Assembly (NCBI GenBank): GCA_029945375.1
Contig: CM057062.1
Coordinates: forward strand, 2,743,564-2,807,563
Direction of reading: 5' to 3'
DNA: 64,000 nt
Origin: Agaricus subrufescens
Taxonomy: Eukaryota > Basidiomycota > Agaricomycetes > Agaricales > Agaricaceae
The position numbers were made by a program, and so were the translations under genes. Shown here piece by piece: positions 1-12,600 of the stretch; position 1 is the stretch's first letter; each line of letters starts with the position of its first letter. The notes beneath the pieces were generated by a model. The model searched no databases and was not told the origin of the DNA. It saw only the letters and a list, made by a program, of their open reading frames with translations.

Positions 1-98
1 CTGCAGAGTGGCACTCAGGTCGCCGAATTCGGCAACTGCTATTCGACAAAAGGGGAAATGCTGGCACAAATACATAATATATTCTACAAAATATTTCC

Positions 99-3000
99 CT
101 ATGCATGGCCATCGCTCGGCCTAGCTCGCTGGATATACGCAATGTTGTTGTTCCTATATTCATCGCAAAATTCTGTCACGGTCGCCCAGCCTCGTTCTTC
201 AGCCACACGCGAGACTGTTACGGAGGGCAGGTGTCAAAACCAAGGACACATGTCTGTCACGGAGAACTCACTGTCATCTATCGTTTCTGGATCCACCGAT
301 TCAATGATATGGCCCTTCATTATTTCAACTAAGTCGTGCATCACCCAATACTCAGCTAATTTCGCTCCCTCAAGAAGAACCGAGACCGAAGGAAATCCGG
401 ACGCGGTGCCGTATATGTGATCTAGGAACGTCGCATTCAATATCCTGATTTTCAACCACTAAGTAAGGCTTACCTAGAACAAGAGACACGCTATCCCTTG
501 AATAATCTGCCATGGGTACTTGAACTGGATTGTCCGCAGACGCCTCGCGACCCTCAATGAAGCCACCACAGAACATGTCCATCAAATGATCGCTGGCCGC
601 AGCGAGGAATGACCTGTGTCCCAGAAGTGGTCTATCCACATCAGAATCTTTAGGAATGAACTCCACGTCAATCAGCTTCCTCCCCCTTCTCATGTCATTG
701 AACTTCCTCTGCGTACGATCTTGTCCCAACCTATGGTCGGTATCGACAGCACTGGCAATTCGAGGATGATTAACTTCTTGTGCTCCTACAGCGACGAGAA
801 GATTCTTGAATTTGTAAAGGAACCTTCGAACAGACTTGAAATGTCCGACATCTCGAACATCGAATGACAGGTTGACAGCAGCTTCCCATTCCCAATCTTC
901 ACCGGTTTGGTTAACGTTCAGGAAGAGTGGCTCATCTCTCAGAAGAGACAGTGGCGGGAAATCATCAGCTTTCTCATCTAGGAATCTATACGTCGCGATG
1001 ATGTCAGGCAAAATTGCGAGGTGGTTTGGATGGGATTGCGCAATGTTTACCAAAACACGTAAATGCTTAACCTTCATGAATATAATCAGCGGAAATCCAG
1101 TCCCGTGAATTATGGCACACTTACGACATCATTCACGCTCGGACGTCCAATAGCAGGAAACGCTCGAATCAAAGACTCGCTCAACGGCGACACAGGCAAA
1201 CATCTTTGTGACCACGCTACACCCACATATTCCTGCCTCAAAACATCTCGCGGTGCAACCAAATCTCCAAAGTCTCGTTGCACATACTGCGAGACGTCCA
1301 ACACCACACCCCCCAAATCTTCCTCTGTGCCATTCTCGTATCTCCTCAATGGCTCGGTCATCTTCGGAATAAAATTTACTTCATCTATCAAATCCCACTG
1401 ATGCGCATCGGCACCTAAGTGGGCCAAGATAACTGGTAGGTGATCGTTCAAGATTTCGAGGGCAACTCTTCCACTAGCTATCCTTCCCTCGCCAGTCTTA
1501 GCAGCAATCGACTCCACACAAAGAGTAAATATCCCCATATCAATGTCAGTAAAATCTTTGAACGGCAGTCGGGATTCGAACTCCCCGAACTCCGGAGAGG
1601 CAAAATTCGGATCATTAGCTTCCAAAGAAACGCTGAACAAACGATCTACTCGGAGGAACAATTCTTGAACGGGCCTCAGCATGAAATTGGAGGCGTTGGG
1701 TAAGCGTAGCTCGTTCAAACCATCAGTACCGGGAGGGATATGCTCCAGAATAGAGGCGATTAGCCACCTGTACTCCTCTCTTGCGGCAGGAATAGGCATT
1801 GTAGGAGGTAAATGGTCCCTGATAGCCGCAAGAAGATGAGTGTAGGATAGCCGGGGTACGCCAAGATTCTCGAGTGCTGCCCGAAGAATCCGTGACTGTT
1901 CAGGAGGAACCATGGGAATATGTCGTCTTGTTATATACGGAGCGACGACTGCCTCATCAAGACCGTGGGGTAGAACTACCAACTGTTCCGCAGACACATA
2001 AGTGTTGGTACTTCTCGAGTTCCAGACAGGTAAAGCGCAAGCAATGCCTCTGAGGTTGCTGGGTACATCTTGGAACAATATTCGCCTTGCCCATTCTGCA
2101 AATTCCTCTCGGTTTCCAGTTACGTCAAGGTCTTGAAATCTCGCAAGAAGCCAAGTCCGATCAAGCTCCTTGAGAGAGCGTAATATGTCTCTGAAGTTGA
2201 AATTGGGGAAGTCGTTCTCGTTCTCAAGTATTTGGATGAGTGAGGGGGGACAATGCGGGGCTGATTTCCGGACGAGGGGGATACCGAAAAAGGAAAGGCA
2301 TTGGCAGATGGATTCGTCAATGCTTATAGGGACTATAGGAATTTTTCTGTGTTTGCAGGAGTTGAGAGAGATGAATCGATGAGGGATGAGGGTTGGAACG
2401 AGTGGGAAATCAAAAAAATCTTCCGTGTTCAGCTCAAGTAAGCGAAAGCTGTCCCAAAATTGGGATATGAAATCCCTCTGCTCTTCGGTCGTGTCTAGAG
2501 AAGCTTGTTTGGGAAATGACTCCTCCATCAAAGAAGCCATAGAAGCCGAATTTAGTTCCGCGATGTTAAAACCTTTACCCAAGAGCCTACTGGCATCAAC
2601 GTCAAGGTTAACAAGTTTGTTGGGGTTGACAAGGATTACGTCTGGGGATAGTACTCGATTACTCCATACATAGTATGTTGGTTGCGACATAGAGGGTGCG
2701 AAAGTGCCAAGAGTGCCATCTTCCAGGGGAAGGAGTGGTAGATCAAAAAGATGTTCGGGACCCTCTTTGATTAAGAAGTCGAGAAGCTTGTAGAGAACCT
2801 CGGTAGAAAGGACGGGGTCACTACCGTCGGGAGAGGAGAGGAACGCTCGTCTTAGCCGTTCCCCACTAGCCAGAATAAGTTGTTTCAAAATGGGAGGGGA
2901 TACTTGATGGAGTCCAGCATCGTCAATAGCACAGCTAAGGAGCGGTTCTTCACACTTGATGACTGTTCGAGGTTCTAGGAAATCGATAACAGGTTGCACT

Positions 3001-6000
3001 GGAGAGTCCATAGGCAGAATCATAACTTCCTGAGGTGTCAAATGATGTTGAGGGCCATATGCACATTTGAAAAGACGTCTCGTTGAAGTTCCGAGGTATT
3101 TTCCGTAGAGTGACGGGATCACCAGTTTGTCGACAGGAGCCCTCTCATTGCTTGGCCAAAAATGTTGGTTTGGAGCACCATCACTGAATGAGAGATGTTC
3201 CAGGAGGTAAAAATAGACGATCGGCACAACGTCCTCCAGCAGCCATGCATTGTACTTTGCTTGGTTTCCAGAATCGTTGTCAAGCTGGAGTCGTATGTGG
3301 CGACGATCGCTAGTAGTAATGAAAGTAGCGGAGCAATGTACTGGGAGACCAGTCTCCTCCATCAGTGGTATCGTTGAAAAAAGGGCACTTTTCCCATGGT
3401 AATCATCATGACCGGCTCCTTGAGGTCGAATATGGGCAGCGAGCTCAACCATGGGGTTTCTGAGTTTCATTTTTTCGATGAGCTCGGACGCGAACTCTGG
3501 AATATCTCTTCGGACATGATAGGAGACAGTTTGCCAGAGTTTGTCAGGTTCGCCGTCCTCCAGGATTTGAACCATCCTCCGCGAAAAATCGCCATCGGGC
3601 ACTCGAACACTCGGCCCAGCCTGGATACCCCATATTTTATTCAACGTGCCATTTTGTGATCGTGAATACACTTGTATGCATTCAAGGTCGGTGAACAGCA
3701 AACAACTGCCCGCAATTTCCTTGAATGTCGAAAGAATCCTCTCCTGAATGCCCCTTGCTTCCCAGAGCTCTTTGGATATCGGCTCTCCGCGTTGTATATG
3801 AGTCATATGACGGAGAGGAAGGCGAAAAAGAGTCTATAATGAAATAATCAATTCCTATACAACTTCGATAATCCAAGGGCTTACCCCGGAAAAAGAGGCA
3901 GGATCTTCGCTGCGCAAACCGAAACAAGTGTGCAAGCCTCTCAAGAAGCTGAGGTGGTTCGGATAAAAATTCCTAACACTACGTTGAGAACCACTAAACA
4001 ACGAAACACGAAGAAAGGCCATACCTGAGAGTCTTTAACTCCATTCGTTGATTATTAGCACCTTGGGGAAGACCTTGGAGATGTTCTCGCGACGGATCGA
4101 TGAACAGGGCGTGCGTTGACGACACAAGCATCGGGAACTACGTCAAATTTTTGAGAAAAATCGATTAACGGGTTCAAATTATGCGTTCGTACCTCAGTAA
4201 CATGAAACATGGTCAACGCGCCTCGTCCAAACTGACCTATCGAATCTCGCTTGTTGGCTTTACTACCCTCCCCTGTACTACATAAGCCTTTGAAGTCGTC
4301 CTCCGTAAACTCGCCGTTATTGTAAGCAAGAAGGGAAGGACATTGTTGGAACACTTCCAGGTTCGGTGAAATCAAATTTTCGGTGTCGCTTGGCATTTCA
4401 TCCAGAACGAGCACGAAACGTGTAGCCTTTGCGTCAGCCGCGTTTGCAAGCATTTCGGGAATCATCTGCGTTTCGTTGTGATCCGTGAGAGCCTTCCTGA
4501 CCGACGTGATGAAGCTCTCCCCAATATAGCCCGATTGCGAAAACGTGGATAACATGCTGGCAAGGGGTTTGATATCAAGAGTTTTGGCGAGGAATTCACT
4601 GATGGTTGGATGAGCGAGAGATAATACATTCGGAGGGAGGTGTTCCTGACGAGACCCGGTATCGTTGAAATGTAAATCGGCCACGGGGCGCATAATTCCG
4701 GTGGTGTCAGGTACAAGAAGGCGGGCTCTCAAGTCATCCTCCAGATTGCCAGGTAAACACTCCAACAACTTGACGATCCGATCTACTTGTTCAGGCGTGA
4801 GCGAGCTCTGACCAACTTCTTCGATTATAGCCAAAATCATTTCTGGGGTAGGTCTGAATATGTCTAATCAGTATGGCGCGCGATATGATAATCCAAAGGA
4901 AATTCACTTGTCTCTCACACCCATATATCTCAGAAACGCGATGACGTTTTGATGTACGGCTTCCGAAAACGACACCTGATAGAACCCGATCCCCTCAACC
5001 ACATGCCCAAGTACCGCATCTTCAGGTTTTACAAGACTGGGTACCACCGTTGGCACCCACTCACGCCCTTCAAGCATAACCTGCAACTTTTTCAAGTCCT
5101 CAGGAGCCACCTTCTCCGAAAACATAACCCTGATAATCTCCCTAACCTTATTACACTCCCCACCTCTCTTCAACGTAGCATCCAATTGATCGAATAAAGT
5201 TTCATGCGAAAGCTTCTCTGTCCACCCCAGAGCAGCCTTCAGAACGTCCGTCACTTGCACTCCATCCTCCACTAACGCGTATACTTCATCGAAGAGCAAA
5301 GACTGTGTACCACGATCCCTGCATTCATGTCGAGCTTTCAAGCCCACGTCTGTAGGGATCCATTTATGGTCCATAGGTATAGCGCCGACAAAGTTTCCAT
5401 GAACGGGATTTGCAGCGAGGAATTTCAATAGCTTTCTCGACGCTTCAACTGCTGCAGGGCGGTCCACGTTTTTTGATATCGATTCGGTGATACGAACCAA
5501 AAGACTTTCGTCAAGTTCCGTCCTCAGAGGACTCGACGAGAGTTTTTTCAATCCTTCCATAATTTTCCAATCCTCCGTGCTCTCCAACCTCGGAAGACAA
5601 TCCTCAAAAGCCGCTCCGTCATTCCCATCAGTCAACTCGGTGCACGAAGCAAGAATGGCTCCAAGTCCAACAGTCGAGCTCGTATCAATCACTTCTCCCG
5701 GCCTCCTCACAATCCTATCCCGGCAGACGACCATCGCGGTCCCCCATAATCTCTCAAGCATCTCTCGTGGTACACTCTTCTCATTCCCTACAGCATACGT
5801 CACAATGGAGCTCTTGATGCTGGGTGGTTGACTCCCAAAGTTACGGACTCCAAGAGCAAGAAGATCGTTGTTGGTCAACGGCCGTTCCTCTTCCGATGAT
5901 CTGAGACTAAGCAGGTGCAAGATCCCATGCAATCTCACCGGAAAGGTACGTAGATCGAAGTAAACGCAGCTATCAATAATAGGCAGCAGATCGACAAAGG

Positions 6001-9000
6001 TTACTCCATAAACCATCTTGTTATCGGGGATAGGTCCCGGCCGAGGTGTATGCGTCGCATCGAAAGGATCCAGCAAAGGGTATATCGGCAATAACCTCAG
6101 CTTCCTCTTCTGTTCCTCGCTCAACTGATCAATATGGGTATGCCGAACCAGATATTCAATAAGCGGTTTCCATTCCAAACAATTCAAACCCAGGCTTCTC
6201 GTCTCCATATCTGAAGTCGCCCCCGTAGCAGTCATGCCGCCTAGAACGTCCCCTTTCACGCCATCCAAAATCCCTTTCACGTCCCCATCCCTTCTCAAAA
6301 CGTCACCTGCCCTCGCCACAAATTGTTTCGCAGGACTCCCAAAACTAGGATCCAACAACCCCAAACCCAACGCTCGTAAACATTTCAAGACGGTAGCACT
6401 CATAGTATCGAAAACAGGATCCTCTATTGTCATCAGCCCTAGCTGCGTTGGAATGATGTACAAACTCTTCACTTCGGGTTTTTGAAAGAAATCGGACGCA
6501 TATGGTTGAGTACTGAGCCAGGAGTAGAATTTTCCCAACCACTGCGTTGACTCGGGGGGCGTAAGAGATGTACCGGAAGTAAACGTAGGTGTTGTCGAAG
6601 GTGAAGGTGAAGACCACCTAGGGTCAGAGCAAAGGTATTCAACAACTTTTTCGAGATTCAGTTTTACGACGTTCACCCTTCCGGGCCCCTTTTCCTCCAG
6701 AGGTGTCACGATGGGCCGCGGAAGATCGTTCAACGCAACAGCATTAGAATCTACGTTTTTGAACAGTGGCGCAGAACGTGCGTCCAGGAGAGTGTGTAAT
6801 GTTTGTTTGAAGACATCAGAAGACCCAGGAAGGGCGAGTTTTCGAAGAGTGATATAGTGACCGTCGACGTTCCTGAGGAGGGGTAAACCAATGAGGAGTT
6901 GCACATCGCCGCCCCGGACCAAAAACTCGAGGATTGCGTTGGCGTGCTTTGGCGTGGAAGCGATGGCTTGTTCCAGTTTGGATAGATTTTCCTGCGAAAC
7001 CTCATCATCAGATAGAAAACTTCGAAATAGAGAACCCATTACGAACCAAGAGCTCTTTGCGCACGTTCTCCGGCTCCAAAAAGTGGAACTGACGAAACTT
7101 GCTATTTTCGATCAGAGTCTTGAAATGAGTAGGAGGTTTTGTAAATCTAATCCCACATGCCACCAGCGAGCTCCTGAGATCTAAAGGGTGGGGAATCTCG
7201 AGCGCAACTTTGAGATTCCCCAGCTCCGCAAATTCAGGAGACTCGGGAAAAGTAGGGAAATAGATGGGCCATACGGCAGCTTTCGCAAGGACAACCAAGT
7301 CGAAGACCGTTTCAAGCATTCCTTGAGACCTTCCAGTCAGTGAGGTTGTCCCGGTTCCACTCGCAGCTCCTTTTACGTCGTTTCTCGCACGAGGACCGAA
7401 CGCAACACTGACGGGAGCGTTAAATTCCGTAGAACCTCCAGGTGGTGGCCAATACTCAAAAATATCCACAACTTTATCCTCTCGAGCAAGTACGCGTAGT
7501 AGGAAAGTCCATGCTTGCGGGATAAATGCCCCGAATAACTTCATATTCCATTCACCTATGAAACTAATCCAACATATCAGCCGTCTGAGGACGGGAGGGT
7601 ATAAAGAGAACAATGGTTGTAATTACCCTGATTCATGAAAACTGCGTATGCGCTGCCTTGAAGGCGAAAGTGCGAATTTAGCATCCACGTGGATGGGCCA
7701 GTTTTGGGTATTAGAGCGCGGGAGCGGAAGTCCATGGAATAGTCGGCCTTGCCGTCGGGAACGGACCCCAAATGTCTTGCCGGAAATTGAATTTGCATCC
7801 GCGGGTGTAGCAAGAGCGGAACTAGACCCGATGGTAGATGTTGAAGAAGACACAGTGTTATGGGCGCTCGAAGCCGAAGAAGGCGTAACAAATGACAAAG
7901 GCGCGGCGACTCTGATTGATTGATCCAACTTACGCCACTTCATTTGTTCTGCCGGGTTGCAATCCTCCGGGATGCACTCCAAGACCTCAAGTGACTCGGG
8001 GTCCGTGAATGGACAGCTCAACATTCTCCAGGTCGTGATCGTAGTTTTAGTCATTGATTTTCCGGCCGCTCGTGAGCCGGTGCCAGTGCCACCAGTAGGA
8101 CGAGTTGAAGTGGCAGGGAGAGTAGAAGTCGGGAGAACTGGAGGTGTCGAGACGCGGGTCTCAACGACACACCTCCATGTAACAAAGTCCCCTCCTTCAC
8201 TACCGCTTCTTTCGCCTTCTGTAAGCACAGCAGAAGAAAGTTCTCTCATGTCGCCTTGGGGGGTTATTTCATACACGGCAATCTGCTTGATATTCTTCAA
8301 AAATAAAAGTACGCATTCAAGATCGTACTTAAAGAAATCATCGAAAAGCTTCAAGATATGCTGGGGTGAATAGCTCTCCATAGAAGGAGAGGTTTGTTTC
8401 TGGGAACGAGGAGGGCGGAGAGGAAGTCGGATAATGGTTCCATTAACATGAGGAGGGTCAAAAGCGGTCGGAGGTGGAGGTAATGTGGAACCAGTGGATT
8501 GCGCAACGGTTGGAGAAGGGAATCGACCTGTATACGAGATGCCAGGCAAACCTTGGAATGCTGTAAGATGGCCAGTGTGATTGGCCTCTTCTTCGATCGT
8601 CATGTCAAGGGTGATGCCTTCAGGTAGGTCAAGTAAAGCTAATTTATGCCCAGAAAAGATCTGTGGGCAATCTGTCAGCTGAGGAGATAACAATTGTCAG
8701 AATTTTGCCTGGCCAGGAAACGAGAACAACGTTACATGATATACACAGCGAAATCCTTGACCAAATTGCCCGACGGCACTGAAATACCACAGATAAATAA
8801 CAAAAACAATGAACGGACAAGGACGAACTTTGGATCTTGTACTTTGCTTGAATCAAAGATCGTCTCCAAGCTACTCCAGTCTCGCGCATCAAAATATGTA
8901 TCATTGATCGCGATTAGTGACGGGACCTGTTGGTGTTGTGCATAGCTAGGAGAAAGTAGAAACGAAGTAGGGTGGCTCCTATGATCGAGCACGAATATCT

Positions 9001-9184
9001 ATGTGCAGTATGACCAGGCAAATAGGGTAGAAACGAGACGTCGATGACCTACTTGTCGCGTCGCTTTCGCGTCATCAGAGTTCTGCAAAATCTCCCGGAT
9101 AGGCCCATCTACCAGCGGATAGTGTTCCAATATGTTCTTGATCGTGTTGATGACATCTGCTCGGTGGATGAAAGGCTGCGGCAT
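99..9184 (-). CDS. Sacsin-like giant protein A: two GHKL ATPase/sacsin repeats plus C-terminal BTB domain
   Basis: The spliced model is complement of 99-214, 272-421, 474-1071, 1125-3833, 3885-3972, 4025-4137, 4193-4853, 4908-6991, 7047-7563, 7627-8678, 8736-8778, 8829-8998, 9053-9184. This is 13 exons and 2810 aa, with every junction GT...AG and phases summing exactly. The first GHKL fold has the N-box REILQNSDDAKATRQ (residues 30-44) and the glycine box GQFGQGFRCVYH, then the sacsin motif GTIIRLPLR. The second fold (about 1460-1553) keeps EMLANAADAKA and GQFGRGALTMFH and is followed by TLFRLPLR. A BTB/POZ domain lies at about 2650-2770. GHKL/sacsin repeats are known for Hsp90-like ATP-dependent chaperoning and BTB for Cullin-3 binding; joining these functions here is inference. 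Compared with B and C it carries extra Ser/Thr/Pro-rich stretches in exon 4 (about residues 150-330). It is divergent from B. Confidence 0.88.
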
Positions 9185-9662
9185 GCTGAAACTTGGATAG
9201 TTGTGGGCGGATGGGACCTGATACAGTCATCAAACGCTTGTTGCACTTTTGTACAATCTTAGCCGGAGACTCGATTAGGGAGTCAGGTAGTAAGTGAATA
9301 TGCTAGAAGATTGCAGCGGCAGAAGAGCGGACGGTGGGATCAAGTTCCAGATGACTCCAGCTCGTGAGGACGAATTGGTGATCAGTATTTCAATAATAGC
9401 TGGCTTCTGAAAGGCAAAGTCCAGGACGAGATAGATCTGTCGCCAACACCGTCGCAAACATCAGTCGACCAACAAAGCCAAACAGCCGAGGAAGCCTTTC
9501 AAAGTTCGCCGCCTTTTGTGCTTGGAAAACGCGTGGCAATGGCCTGTCTTCACGTGTTGATACACTCTCGGCAGAAGAGCGGCCTTCTTTCCGACTGCAC
9601 GCTGAGTATATATACCATCACCACCAATCAGCCTCGCTCCCTTCAGCCTCCCGGCGACGACC
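9185..9662. promoter_or_regulatory. Divergent intergenic spacer between sacsin-like genes A and B
   Basis: These 478 bp separate the start codons of two head-to-head paralogues, so both promoters must lie here or overlap the genes. A TATA-like TATATATA at 9607-9614 sits 49 nt upstream of the B start codon. I see no equally clear TATA for gene A. I found no coding potential in the spacer. A shared bidirectional promoter is inferred from geometry alone. Confidence 0.5.
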
Positions 9663-12600
9663 ATGGCCGAGATTTTTGGCGAGCATGTCGCCCCCACTGA
9701 CGCGATACGGGACATTTTGCGCGGTTACCCGTTCTCCATAGGTCTACTCAGAGAGATTCTGCAGAACTCTGACGATGCGAAAGCAACGAAACAGGTTCAG
9801 TTTTGTCACCAATGCTGAGCCACTGCTGACGAATCTCTGTTGTCTGTTAGATTTTCGTACTTGATCACAGGACGCACAACACTAAGAGGGTCTATGACCC
9901 TTATCTCGCCCGAACCCAAGGTCCTGCCCTAGTCGCGTACAATGATGCCTTAATCCAGGGTAGTGACTGGAGGGCACTGCAAAATATCCACAAGTCGTCT
10001 AAAGTCACAGATACATCGTAAAATTTCACTTCATTCCTGGTTTCCTTTCTCATATTTGGCTTAGCAAAATCGGCAAGTATGGCATAGGATTCCGCTCATG
10101 CTACCATGTACGTGTTTATCCGATCCACATGCCTACCCGACCGACTTTCACTTAGATTACAGATAATCCCCATATCCTATCGGGTCCTCACCTAGCGATT
10201 CTCGACCCGCAACACAATCTGATGCCTCCCGGTGGTGTCAAGTTGAACATTGTAGAGAACTCAGACAAATATAGTGACCATCTGGCTTCCTTTGATACTA
10301 TATACCCTCAGCCTCAATGGAAGACTCCCTTCAACGGAACGGCATTCCGTCTTCCTCTACGTACCGCCAGCAGTGAACTCAGTAACACAGTCATTCAACC
10401 TCACGAGATCTCTGATCTCCTGAGGAATTTTGCGAAGGAGGAATTAATGATCTCGCTCCTCTTTCTACGCAATATTTCCTCAGTTGAGATTATCGAGATC
10501 AAGGGGGATGATAGAACTGAGGTCGCAAAAGCTTCTATCGTTCGGGGCGAGTCGAATTGTCACGGCCGATACGAAATTCAGAAGGCAACTATTTCTACTT
10601 CAACATATATCACTGGTCGGTCGGAAAAGCGAGAATGGTGTATTCTCCATTCTCCCTCTTCCGAAGATGAAGCGAATCTTGCTCTCGCCGAACGTCTTGG
10701 TTGGGACCCGTCTCGAACCTTATCCCAACATAAGCTCAGTACCGGAGTGGATCTCGCGATTCCATGCGATCTCACAACATCTCCTAACGCGGGGCGACTT
10801 TTCACCTTTCTTCCCTTGCCATTACGAACGGATTTTCCCCTCCATATTAATGCCCTCTTTTCGCTTACACAATCAAGGCAAAATCTACGAAACGCTGGAG
10901 AAGTAGGTATTGTCACAGGGTCTGATGATCAGTAGGTGTTCTCTTCATGCAACACTTCGCACGCACTAAGCCAAATTGTTCAGTGCGTTAATTGCTTGGA
11001 ATCACCTGCTATTCGACACATTCATCCCGCAAGCATGGGCCACCCTACTTGAATACCTGGTGAATGAAGATGTTATTCCGCATATCTTCGATGCTTGGCC
11101 GATCTCTCAAGCTAAAGTTCAGTCGGGGGACTATGCGTATTGGAAAGACATGCCTCTACATGTCACAAAATACGCTCTCAAACTCCCCGTCTGGCCTGTT
11201 TATAAGAGCGATCCACAGACACATGAGCACATCTCCTCGCTCGTTATCGAAGATAGGTCACTAGATAAAGACACATTGGAGGCCTTCGCCCGTACTGGCC
11301 TATTGATGACGAGGCCGCCGAATTATATCACTGAAATTATCCGGGATAACTTTGCCAGTCTCGTCAAATTCTTGTCAGCCGAGGTTGCTCACAAGGAGTT
11401 ACAGGTATGGATATGCTCTCGTTATACAACTTTTTACTAATCTTACAACTTCAGAAATACACGAAGCAACTCGAGGACCTTGCTGATGCGGATTCCAAAA
11501 GATTAGTCAGCTACCTCCTCTCCGCCTCGACTTGCCGATATATTGTTGGCCTTCCCTTGATTCCTTCCGTTGCCGGAAATCGACTTTCGCTCCGGCTTTC
11601 CACTTCCCGTTCCGCTAAAATTCACACTCTCTTCAATGATGCCGAGGAAATACTTTTTGCCGATTATGATCCAGAGGCGGTGTCGCTCAAATGCATACCT
11701 TCACGCGCTCGTCGACTTCTACTGGATCAAGGCCCCGATGAACTTAATGTTAGCAAAATCACACCACGCAAAGTTTATTCATATCTGAGTCAATCCTCTT
11801 TCACATTTCGAACTGACACCGTGGTGACGCAAGAAGAACTGTCTTGGTTGGATCAGTTTTGGATCTGGGCGCAGGACGTTGACTTCGTCCAGCACACTAA
11901 TCGATTTTATCTCGTACCTACCACTCAAGGTCTACGGCTGCCTTCGGAGCCAGTTTTCAATCCCTACCCCGACTACAGCATCACGAGGATCTTAGAAATT
12001 TTGAATGTCCCGGTTATCGATCACCGCCTGAGCGACCAAGCTCGAAATGGTCTCCGAAGTCTGGAATTGAGCTCAGATATTCACGCTCTCTTGCGTGTTC
12101 TCTCAGCATCATCGAAAAACGCTCAATTTTCAGAAGATGAAGCCGGCGAGTTGTGCGACTACCTCGTCAGGTACCTTCCTTCGTCCCAAACACTGCATGG
12201 CCCATTTGCTCTTAACAGCATCTTGCATTCCCGCCTTCTATCCTTACCCATATTCCCAATTATCTTGCCCTCTCCTGATGGGGTTCTCATCGCTCGGAGG
12301 GGATCAATCTCCGGTGGTAATGCTATTCGAGGGGTGTATGCTCATGATATGCCCATCCTTCCGCGGGTGAACACCATCATCTATCTGAATCTCGACCTGA
12401 TAGATGACGAGATCCTTTTATATCTTGATCCCGACAATACATCACCACTCTCTCTTAACGAGATGCATGACTTGATGCTCCAAGAGTTCGTTACGCAATC
12501 GTTGGAAATGCAAATCTCGTTTGTGCGATATCTAGTTTCAAACCCGCACCTAGTTCCTCAAGATGTTGCGCCCCGCCTTGCAGACATCACATTCGTCCCT

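Noticed and set aside
1565..1600. tRNA-like GGATTCGAACT string
   Set aside because: It lies inside exon 10 of sacsin-like A with a continuous reading frame and no cloverleaf around it.
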